Origin: Sedimentisphaerales bacterium
GTDB taxonomy: Bacteria; Planctomycetota; Phycisphaerae; Sedimentisphaerales; Anaerobacaceae
Reading direction: 5' to 3'
DNA: 6,776 nucleotides
Assembly (NCBI GenBank): GCA_016933985.1
Contig: JAFGTU010000231.1
Location: forward strand, 1-6,776
This document shows, piece by piece, positions 1 to 5,641 of the stretch (position 1 is its first letter; each line of letters starts with the position of its first letter). The translations under genes were made by a program, and so were the position numbers. The notes beneath the pieces were generated by a model. The model was not told where the DNA came from. It saw only the letters and a list, made by a program, of their open reading frames with translations, and searched no databases.

Positions 1-147
1 ACGCAACGTCGTAGTCTTGCCGGCCCCGTTCGGCCCCAGCAGCCCGAAAACACAGCCCCGCGGGATCTCCAGATTCATATCGTTGACGGCTATCAGCCGC
101 TGGCTGTAGATCTTCGTCAGATGCTCCGTTCGAATCGCGGGCTCCAT
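1..147 (-). CDS. ABC transporter ATP-binding protein, N-terminal 49 residues (cut by the window edge)
   Basis: This is the start of a cytoplasmic ATPase subunit that would drive an ABC transporter. The visible protein begins MEPAIRTEHLTKIY and contains the Walker A P-loop GPNGAGKTT at residues 38-46, preceded by the A-loop region (Tyr14, IYSQRLIAVNDMNLEI) and GLL, as usual in ABC ATPases. The Q-loop, signature and Walker B motifs lie off the left edge. The start at 147 is chosen because AGGAG sits 6 nt upstream. In-frame ATGs at 165 and 213 would add 6 or 22 residues but have poorer ribosome binding sites. The gene lies 91 bp downstream of the exported-protein gene on the same strand, so the two may be co-transcribed. 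The AVNDMNLEIPRGCVFGLLGPNGAGKTT style is typical of CcmA/NatA-like exporters and ABC-2 systems. The substrate cannot be read from this fragment. Confidence 0.93.
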   Translation of the reverse strand, partial: MEPAIRTEHLTKIYSQRLIAVNDMNLEIPRGCVFGLLGPNGAGKTTTLR

Positions 148-153
148 CTTAGA

Positions 154-158
154 CTCCT
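154..158 (-). promoter_or_regulatory. Ribosome binding site of the ABC ATPase gene
   Basis: AGGAG on the minus strand lies 6 nt before the ATG at 145-147. It decides for that start over the in-frame ATGs at 165 and 213. Confidence 0.7.
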
Positions 159-238
159 GCCCCATCCCGGCGGCACTGCGGCCTGACGCACTCGGCCTTC
201 TGGTTACAGACATTCCTTTGCCCTTTTCAATAGGGCTT

Positions 239-877
239 TTAGTTCAACAGTCCCGCCAAGACCAAGGTGGCTTCCTGCTTGGGCGTGGTCATCTGAGCCT
301 TGAGGTCGGCTTGAGCCTTGGCCAATTCCTCTTTGACCTTGTTCTTTGCGCTGCGATATGCGGCAAGCGCGGTCTTGATGGCGGCCGACTCACCCGTGCC
401 GCTTCTCAGCAGTTCCTGCAGTTCATCAGCGGCTTTTTGCAGGTCCGTCTTTTCGCCGGTGGCTGTCTGCTCCGACCTTCCAGGCAGGTTTTGGCCTGGT
501 TCGGGTTGCCCGGCCGGACCTCCTCGCTCTCCCACGGCTGCTCCGCGTCTGCTCAGCCCGCCCGCCACTGCGTACACCCCGCCGAGCGAACGTGATTCGA
601 GCTGACCGGTCAACCGCACCACTTTCTCCAGCAGAGGCTGCACCGTTTCCCATTTCGCATCGTCGATCTCAAGCTGCGTCTTCATGCGCGCGACCATCAT
701 CTTCTGCGCCTGTTCTCGCGTCTGCTGAGGGTCTCTTTGCACACGACTGATATTGGCGCTGCGATCGGGACGCTGGACGGGACGCACTCGGCCTGCGGCG
801 CCCCGGAGCGATTGACCCACAAAAACCGTTAGTAGAACAAACGCCGCCGAACCGAGAATTACTTTCGTCTTAAACAT
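239..877 (-). CDS. Exported, charged helical protein of unknown function (Spy/CpxP-like size and layout)
   Basis: I do not recognise a named family. The 212-residue protein starts MFKTKVILGSAAFVLLTVFVGQS, a clear signal peptide or N-terminal anchor (lysines, then a hydrophobic core at about residues 6-20). Residues 50-95 form a charged amphipathic helical stretch (EQAQKMMVARMKTQLEIDD followed by WETVQPLLEKVVRLTGQLE). Residues 98-140 are a Gly/Arg/Pro-rich, probably disordered linker. Residues 142-212 are again helical and charged, ending in KQEATLVLAGLLN. Two helical segments around a linker in a small secreted protein recall Spy/CpxP (LTXXQ) periplasmic proteins, but no LTxxQ motif is visible, so this is resemblance only. 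The start at 877 is set by AAAGGAGA 5-6 nt upstream; the reading frame stays open to 1003 without another credible start. The gene has its own strong promoter and is followed after 91 bp by the ABC ATPase gene, hinting at an envelope-related role (inference). Confidence 0.85.
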   Translation of the reverse strand: MFKTKVILGSAAFVLLTVFVGQSLRGAAGRVRPVQRPDRSANISRVQRDPQQTREQAQKMMVARMKTQLEIDDAKWETVQPLLEKVVRLTGQLESRSLGGVYAVAGGLSRRGAAVGERGGPAGQPEPGQNLPGRSEQTATGEKTDLQKAADELQELLRSGTGESAAIKTALAAYRSAKNKVKEELAKAQADLKAQMTTPKQEATLVLAGLLN

Positions 878-883
878 TGGAAT

Positions 884-890
884 CTCCTTT
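884..890 (-). promoter_or_regulatory. Strong Shine-Dalgarno site of the exported-protein gene
   Basis: Minus-strand AAAGGAG, 6 nt before the ATG at 875-877. It is a near-perfect anti-16S match and fixes the start at Met of MFKTKV rather than at an upstream in-frame start near 1003. Confidence 0.75.
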
Positions 891-974
891 ACATCGAATA
901 TGCCTAATGAAAGCGGGCCTCTGCCGCACAACTGATCGTTGTTCAAAATTCCACCTGCTCTTCGAGTAGATGCA

Positions 975-1003
975 ATAATACCACCCAAGAGGCAGGGGGT
1001 CAA
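975..1003 (-). promoter_or_regulatory. Near-consensus sigma-70 promoter of the exported-protein gene
   Basis: On the minus strand, TTGACC (998-1003) and TATTAT (975-980) are separated by exactly 17 nt. Each hexamer differs from the consensus (TTGACA, TATAAT) at one position. Transcription would start near 971-967, giving a leader of about 90 nt before the ATG at 877. It lies about 125 bp beyond the rpoD stop on the same strand, so the exported-protein gene can be transcribed independently of rpoD. Confidence 0.75.
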
Positions 1004-1127
1004 CTGAAAACTCCAGCAACAGATCGTCGGCCACGTTGCCGCTGTCTGCGGGGCGAGATCAACATTGAAAGCCTCTCAGCGGCGGGAACTGCGTCCCCCT
1101 CGACATTGCCTATCGAGAATGTTTCGG

Positions 1128-2945
1128 CTACGCCGTTTTGTTGTCGAGAAACCCCTCGAGTTTTCTCGCTCGGACGGGGTGCTGCAGTTTGCGTATCGCC
1201 TTCGATTCAACCTGCCTGACCCGCTCCCGGGTAACCTTGAAGATCCGCCCCACCTCCTCCAGCGTATAAGTATATCCGTCCCCGATCCCGTATCGCAGCT
1301 TGATAATCTCGCGCTCGCGGTACGAGAGGGTTTTTAGCACGACATCAATCCGTTCCTTGAGCATCTCCTGCGTCGCCGAGGAGACCGGCGAATCGATAGC
1401 TTCGTCTTCGATGAAATCGCCGAAGTAGCTGTCCTCGCTCTCGCCTATCGGTCGATCCAGGCTGATAGGGTGCTTGGAAATCTTGAGCACCCTTCGGGTC
1501 TCTTCGACGGTCATCTCGGCCTCTTCGGCGATTTCTTCGACGGTGGCCTCCCTGCCTAACTGCTGATGAAGCACCTTGCCCGCGGTTCGCAGCCGGCTCA
1601 TCGTCTCGATCATGTGAACCGGGATGCGAATGGTCCGGGCGTGGTCCGCAATGGCCCTTGTAATTGCCTGTCGAATCCACCACGTCGCGTATGTGCTGAA
1701 CTTGTATCCCCGCCGATACTCGTACTTATCCACCGCCCTCATCAAACCGGTGTTTCCCTCCTGGATCAGGTCCAGAAAGCTCAGCCCACGATTGCGATAC
1801 TTCTTTGCTATCGAAACCACAAGCCTCAGATTAGCGCTCGAGAGCATCCGCTTGGCGTTTTCATATTGAGTGAAGACCCTGTCAAGCGCACGAAGCCTTT
1901 TGTCCAATTGCTTCGGCGTCTCCATCACCAGGTCCTGCAAGCCCGCCAACTCTTCCTTCATAGCATCGATATCCTCGGCCGTCACATCGCCGTCCGGCCC
2001 TTTGGCGATCCTATTCTCCAACTGGCGCATCTTCTGGTGGATGCCGTGCAGCTTGCTCTTCATTGGCTGAATCCGGCTCGTTCGCAGACTCAGCTCCTCC
2101 AATAGCGTCGCAACCTTCTGCTTGTTTCTAAGCATCCGCCGAAGCAGCTCTTTAGACTCCTCAACGCTCTTGGCGTCGCGCGTCTTTTTGAAAATACTCT
2201 GATTGATTGCCAGAAGCGAATTGACCGTCCTAAGGTTGACAGGCAAACGTTTCTTTAGCACGCCCTTCGTGGTATTGCCGCTGGTCCCGGTCTTCAACGT
2301 CCGATCAAAAGACATAATGCCGCTATCGACCTGCTGCAGAAGCTCAAGCGAGTTTCGCGCACAATAATCGCTCTGCAGCATTTTCCGCCTGAAACCCATC
2401 CGCGTTATCTCGATCTTTCTCGCCAGCGTAATTTCCGACTTTCGAGTAAGCAACGGTATCTGTCCCATTTGGGTCAGATACATCCGGATAGGATCATCGA
2501 CTCTGCGCCCGGTGCCGGTCTCGACCAGCTCTCTTTCGAGCAGTTCGTCGCTGTCCCTTGCGCCTGGTTTGGAGTCTGGCGCTTCATCTTCCTCTGAATC
2601 CTCCTCCTCGTCTTCTTCGCCAACAGCGAAATCGCCGTCTTCCGCCTTGTCAAGTTTCTCCGCTCCTACGTCGGCTTCGTCAACCAGTGCGATTCCCATT
2701 GCGTCAAACGTAGCCAGCAGCTTGTCCAGTCGGTCGGCACTGACGCCCATTTCGGGAAGGTTGTCGTTGATTTCCTCGTATGTCAGGAATTCCTTCTCCT
2801 TACCCCTTTTCAGAAGCATCTGGATTTGCTCTTCGGCATCTACGGGTTTCTCCGTCGTTTGAGGCGGACCCTGAGCTTCCGGTTTTTCCGCGCCGGTGCT
2901 TTCTTCGACGCTGGGCTTGCTCCTATCTGTTTTCGTTTTTCCCAC
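1128..2945 (-). CDS. rpoD: RNA polymerase primary sigma factor RpoD (sigma-70)
   Basis: This housekeeping sigma factor directs core RNA polymerase to -10/-35 promoters. All regions are visible in 605 residues: region 1.1 (about 36-92), an acidic linker (about 103-124, runs of Glu/Asp), region 1.2 (149-182, DDPIRMYLTQMGQIPLL), a non-conserved coiled-coil-like insert (about 183-355), region 2 (359-445), including DLIQEGNTGLMRAVDKYEYR and the -10-recognising YKFSTYATWWIRQAITRAI, region 3 (446-525, with SLDRPIGESEDSYFGDFIED), and region 4 (530-600), with the -35-reading helix-turn-helix TLEEVGRIFKVTRERVRQVE at 561-580. Regions 1.1 and 1.2 together mark a group 1 sigma rather than an alternative one. 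The start is GTG at 2943-2945: an in-frame TAA lies two codons upstream and no other start precedes region 1.1. Its Shine-Dalgarno is poor; AAGGA lies 14 nt away. The gene is not followed or preceded by dnaG or rpsU here. No convincing terminator is seen after 1128. Confidence 0.98.
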   Translation of the reverse strand: MGKTKTDRSKPSVEESTGAEKPEAQGPPQTTEKPVDAEEQIQMLLKRGKEKEFLTYEEINDNLPEMGVSADRLDKLLATFDAMGIALVDEADVGAEKLDKAEDGDFAVGEEDEEEDSEEDEAPDSKPGARDSDELLERELVETGTGRRVDDPIRMYLTQMGQIPLLTRKSEITLARKIEITRMGFRRKMLQSDYCARNSLELLQQVDSGIMSFDRTLKTGTSGNTTKGVLKKRLPVNLRTVNSLLAINQSIFKKTRDAKSVEESKELLRRMLRNKQKVATLLEELSLRTSRIQPMKSKLHGIHQKMRQLENRIAKGPDGDVTAEDIDAMKEELAGLQDLVMETPKQLDKRLRALDRVFTQYENAKRMLSSANLRLVVSIAKKYRNRGLSFLDLIQEGNTGLMRAVDKYEYRRGYKFSTYATWWIRQAITRAIADHARTIRIPVHMIETMSRLRTAGKVLHQQLGREATVEEIAEEAEMTVEETRRVLKISKHPISLDRPIGESEDSYFGDFIEDEAIDSPVSSATQEMLKERIDVVLKTLSYREREIIKLRYGIGDGYTYTLEEVGRIFKVTRERVRQVESKAIRKLQHPVRARKLEGFLDNKTA

Positions 2946-3004
2946 TTTTTAGCTCACTATCCTTATATTCAACTGACTTCTAATGGTCACAAACTCGCCC
3001 AATC

Positions 3005-3024
3005 ACTACTATAGTTATAGCAGT
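3005..3024. repeat. Short inverted repeat overlapping the rpoD -10 element
   Basis: The arms are ACT-n-CTATA and TATAG-n-AGT around a central GT, pairing 8 of 9 positions. The dyad covers the proposed -10 hexamer (3014-3019) and lies between the divergent rpoD and DUF819 genes. It could be an operator or simply two opposed -10-like sequences (TATAAC on minus, TATAGT on plus). AT-rich dyads arise easily, so function is uncertain. Confidence 0.35.
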
Positions 3025-3040
3025 CCACCTAAAAAGTCAA
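3014..3040 (-). promoter_or_regulatory. Likely rpoD promoter with extended -10 element
   Basis: On the minus strand the extended -10 TGCTATAAC (hexamer 3014-3019, TG motif at 3021-3022) is preceded at 15 nt by TTGACT (3035-3040). A second, overlapping TTGACT (3040-3045) is 20 nt away. Neither spacing is the ideal 17, but the TGn extension can compensate. The transcript would begin near 3007, leaving a leader of about 60 nt before the GTG at 2945. The assignment rests on sequence match only. Confidence 0.5.
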
Positions 3041-3165
3041 GTCAAGGGCCGAAAAATGCGTTTTCAACACTGCCAATCCGCTTTGCAAAACAATTAGACA
3101 CGTGGTTTTTGGGAACTATCCGCGATACACTTGGATTTTGCAGTGGATGCTTGATTTTTTCACGC

Positions 3166-4389
3166 ATGCTCAATACTGTGTCTGAAATGGCAGTGATGCT
3201 GGTATCTGAAATCACGGGTCAGCCTTATATCTCCAGCCCGGTCGGTGTGCTGACGGTGCTTTGTGGGGTGGGGGCGTTTTTCTTCTTCTTAGAGGAGCGG
3301 GCGAAGTGGAGGCTGTTCAATTACTTCCCGCCTTTGATCTTCATCTACGCGATACCGGCGATAATGTCGAACACGGGCGTATTGACCAAGACCTCTGCCG
3401 TCTATGACTGGCTGGGCGAGATGGTCCTGCCGATGTTCTTGGTCATTCTGCTTTTGAAGGTTGATGTCGTTTCCACCGTGCGGATGATGGGCCGCGGGAT
3501 ATTTGTGATGCTCTTCGGAACCGCCGGCGTAGTGCTTGGCGCGCCTATCGCCTACCTGCTTGTCCGCGACAGACTGCCCGAATCACTGGATGCATGGAAG
3601 GCCTTCGGGACCCTGGCAGGAAGCTGGATCGGCGGGACGGGTAATATGGCCGCTGTCTCGGAGGGTATCGACACGAGCGGGGAAGGGTTCGGCCTTGCGG
3701 TGCTCGGCGACAATCTCGTCTATATAGTCTGGCTGCCGATTCTGTTGGGCTCGAAGAGCTTCCATCGAGTATTCAACCGCTTCACCCGCGTCGATCAAAA
3801 ACGAATCGCGATGCTCGAATCGGCTCAAATCGAAAGCCAGGAAGAGCAACGGGTCAAGATGAGGCACTTTCTGTATCTGCTCGTGTTGGGATTCGCCTGC
3901 ACGTGGCTGGCGGGGGCGATTTCGCAGGAGCTTCCCGAATATAAGCCGGTCTTGACGGCCTCGACCTGGAGAATCCTTTTGATAACGACGATGGGGCTCC
4001 TGCTCTCGCTTACTCCCGCCAAGCGGATTCCTGCCAGCCACGAATTGGCAATGGCCCTTGTGTATATCTTCGTTGCGAATATGGGCGCCAAGGCCGACGT
4101 CTCCGGGCTTGGCGGCTCGGCGGCTTGGTTCCTTCTGGCGTGCTATGTCTGGATAGCCATTCACGGGGCCTTTTGCGTGCTCGGGGCGTATCTGCTGAGG
4201 GTGGATATTCATTCCACCGCGATTGCCAGCGCCGCCAATATCGGCGGCGCCGCCAGTGCGCCCGTGGTCGCCTCCCATCATAACGAAAAGCTCGTCCCCG
4301 CCAGTATCCTGATGGCCCTTATAGGCTATGCCATTGGAAATTACGGGGCCTTTGCCGCTGCCTGGCTTTGCTATAGATTGAGTTATTGA
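3166..4389 (+). CDS. DUF819 (YjcL-like) family integral membrane protein
   Basis: This is a polytopic inner-membrane protein of the DUF819/COG5505 family, presumed to be a transporter but with no substrate known to me. From Met at 3166 it has 407 residues, about the family length. Hydrophobic segments begin around PVGVLTVLCGVGAFFFFLEE (26-44) and FPPLIFIYAIPAIM (54-68) and continue to the C-terminus, about ten in all. Recognisable family features are the glycine-rich GSWIGGTGNMAAVSEG (residues 152-167) and, near the end, ANIGGAASAPVVASHHNEKL (358-377) followed by VPASILMALIGYAIGNYGAF; both repeat-like motifs suggest a two-fold inverted fold (inference). The frame is open back to an ATG at 2983, but those 61 residues are polar, have no Shine-Dalgarno and do not resemble the family. 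Starts at 3187 and 3196 are also possible; none has a good ribosome binding site. It is followed directly by alaX. Confidence 0.88.
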   Translation: MLNTVSEMAVMLVSEITGQPYISSPVGVLTVLCGVGAFFFFLEERAKWRLFNYFPPLIFIYAIPAIMSNTGVLTKTSAVYDWLGEMVLPMFLVILLLKVDVVSTVRMMGRGIFVMLFGTAGVVLGAPIAYLLVRDRLPESLDAWKAFGTLAGSWIGGTGNMAAVSEGIDTSGEGFGLAVLGDNLVYIVWLPILLGSKSFHRVFNRFTRVDQKRIAMLESAQIESQEEQRVKMRHFLYLLVLGFACTWLAGAISQELPEYKPVLTASTWRILLITTMGLLLSLTPAKRIPASHELAMALVYIFVANMGAKADVSGLGGSAAWFLLACYVWIAIHGAFCVLGAYLLRVDIHSTAIASAANIGGAASAPVVASHHNEKLVPASILMALIGYAIGNYGAFAAAWLCYRLSY

Positions 4390-4393
4390 AGGA
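4389..4393 (+). promoter_or_regulatory. Shine-Dalgarno of alaX overlapping the DUF819 stop codon
   Basis: AAGGA begins on the last base of the TGA (4387-4389) and ends 7 nt before the GTG at 4401. The arrangement favours translational coupling and supports GTG 4401 over the TTG at 4386, which has no ribosome binding site. Confidence 0.65.
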
Positions 4394-4400
4394 TTATTCG

Positions 4401-5525
4401 GTGAAACGATTGTACTGGACGAATCCCGATGTCTATGAGATTGAGGTTAAGGTTACATCTATCGGCGATTGCAGGGTCACTATAGAACCGGTGGTGTTCC
4501 ATCCCGATGAGGGCGGCCAGCAGCCTGATAGGGGGACGATCGGAGAGGCTGAAGTTCTCGGCGTTCAGATTATTGACGGGCGGGTAGTGCATACTCTTGA
4601 TCGGCCGCTCGACGATGGCGAGTATGTTGCGCAAGTGGATAGGGAGCATAGGCTGCAAAGTGCGAGGCAGCATACGGCTCAGCATATTATTTCGGGCGTC
4701 GCCGAGAAGCGGTTCGGCCTGAAAACGGTTGGAGTTCATATTGGGGCCGATACCTGCACCGTGGATTTCGACAAGAAAATCGATTGGCAGACGGCCCAGG
4801 CCATCGAGCGCGATTCGATGGGGGCGGTTACTGAGAATATTGCCGTCGAGACGGTGTTCGGCGATTCTGATGCGCGGTCGCGGTTCGACCTGAAAGGAAT
4901 TGAGTCGGAGATGATTCGTGTGGTGAAGATCGGCGAGTACGATGCATCCGCCTGCTGCGGGACCCACGTTCGCAGGACGGGCGATATCGGGATTATCAGG
5001 ATTCTCGATATCGAGAGCAAGAAGGAAGGCACGCGGGTCGCTTTTGTGGCGGGCGAAAAGGCGCTTGAGTTTTCACAGGTCGAGACTTATGCGTTGAGGG
5101 AGCTTAGGAAGCTGGTTAAGTGCTCGACTGCGGAACTGCCTATGCTTTTCCAGAAGGCGACGGGTAGTGCCAAGAGTCTGAGCAAGGAATTGGAGCGATT
5201 GCAGGGCTTAATGCTGCCGGGTCTGGCCGAGTCGGCTGAGATTATAGACATCGCCGGATCCAAGGTGGGGATTCAGGTAGATGCGGTCTCCGGTAAGCTC
5301 GCGGGCAAGCTGGCCGCCCTGATTGCGAACAAGATTGACGGGACCGGAATTGTAGTTAGCGAGGGAACCATCGTCATAAACTCAAAAACTCTGAATGCCA
5401 ATGATCTTCTGGCAAGGCTCAAAGAAGCCTTCGGCGGAAAAGGCGGCGGATCACCCCAAACCGCCAGCGGAAAGCTGGATGGCACGGTGACGATGAAGGG
5501 GATTATTGGAGTTATTCGGGCATGA
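4401..5525 (+). CDS. alaX: AlaX-L type alanyl-tRNA editing protein with DHHA1 domain
   Basis: This is a free-standing relative of the alanyl-tRNA synthetase editing domain. AlaX proteins hydrolyse Ser- or Gly-tRNA(Ala) in the cytoplasm and so prevent mistranslation at Ala codons. The 374 residues fit the long AlaX-L form. An N-terminal barrel (residues 1-80) carries the glycine motif FHPDEGGQQPDRG (33-45). The zinc-binding editing core follows, with HxxxH at His91/His95 (RQHTAQH) and CxxxH at Cys185/His189 (CCGTHVRRTGDIG). A helical linker rich in Lys, Glu and Leu (about 215-275) leads to a C-terminal DHHA1 domain (about 280-374) with GGKGGGSPQTASGKL near its end. All expected metal ligands are present. 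No class II aminoacylation domain precedes it, so it is not a truncated AlaS. Start GTG 4401 is chosen for its Shine-Dalgarno; TTG at 4386 would add five residues. It lies 11 bp after the DUF819 gene, almost certainly in one operon. Confidence 0.93.
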   Translation: MKRLYWTNPDVYEIEVKVTSIGDCRVTIEPVVFHPDEGGQQPDRGTIGEAEVLGVQIIDGRVVHTLDRPLDDGEYVAQVDREHRLQSARQHTAQHIISGVAEKRFGLKTVGVHIGADTCTVDFDKKIDWQTAQAIERDSMGAVTENIAVETVFGDSDARSRFDLKGIESEMIRVVKIGEYDASACCGTHVRRTGDIGIIRILDIESKKEGTRVAFVAGEKALEFSQVETYALRELRKLVKCSTAELPMLFQKATGSAKSLSKELERLQGLMLPGLAESAEIIDIAGSKVGIQVDAVSGKLAGKLAALIANKIDGTGIVVSEGTIVINSKTLNANDLLARLKEAFGGKGGGSPQTASGKLDGTVTMKGIIGVIRA

Positions 5526-5534
5526 GTTAACCGC

Positions 5535-5551
5535 ATGGGCTTCAAGCCCAT
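5535..5551. repeat. Palindrome ATGGGCTT-c-AAGCCCAT, possible dispersed intergenic repeat
   Basis: An 8-bp perfect inverted repeat around a single C folds as a 6-bp stem with a 5-nt loop. It starts 10 bp after the alaX stop, between convergent genes. The flanking text TTAACCGC...CCTACAC resembles intergenic repeat units I associate with planctomycete-like genomes (recollection, unverified). No T-run follows, so it is at best an imperfect terminator. Confidence 0.55.
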
Positions 5552-5596
5552 CCTACACAAGTCGCGATGGCGCGCGGTGAGTACACGGACGGTTAC

Positions 5597-5617
5597 GCAC
5601 TGGCAGGATGCCCGTGC
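5597..5617. repeat. Palindrome GCACtGGCA-gga-TGCCcGTGC, second intergenic repeat
   Basis: Arms of nine positions pair at eight around a 3-nt loop (T5601 against C5613 is the mismatch). It is unrelated in sequence to the palindrome 46 bp to its left. It lies 25 bp beyond the stop of the minus-strand oxidoreductase gene. Strong stem, no T-run: a REP-like element or a transcript-end stabilising hairpin. Confidence 0.55.
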
Positions 5618-5641
5618 TACGATTCTGGATGGCGGGTTTGG

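Noticed and set aside
218..605. Overlapping plus-strand frames opposite the exported-protein gene
   Set aside because: The minus-strand gene has a promoter, Shine-Dalgarno and signal peptide; the plus frames have none of these.
1088..1135. Possible rpoD terminator: CGGC-tac-GCCG at the stop codon and CTCGA/TCGAG just after it
   Set aside because: The stems are only 4-5 bp, the first overlaps the stop codon and neither is followed by a T-run on the minus strand.
1566..2105. Plus-strand frame of 179 codons opposite rpoD
   Set aside because: Shadow of RpoD regions 2-3 and the insert; no ribosome site and no domain.
2512..2862. Plus-strand reading frame encoding a serine-rich protein
   Set aside because: It is the antisense of the acidic linker and region 1.1 of rpoD; Glu/Asp codons read backwards give Ser runs. 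No ribosome site.
3583..4281. Long minus-strand frame of 232 codons inside the DUF819 gene
   Set aside because: It lies wholly antisense to a gene with clear family motifs, and its product is low-quality, rich in Arg/Gly/His with no recognisable domain.
4383..4967. Minus-strand frame of 194 codons opposite alaX
   Set aside because: Antisense shadow of the editing domain; the plus strand has the HxxxH and CxxxH motifs and a good start.
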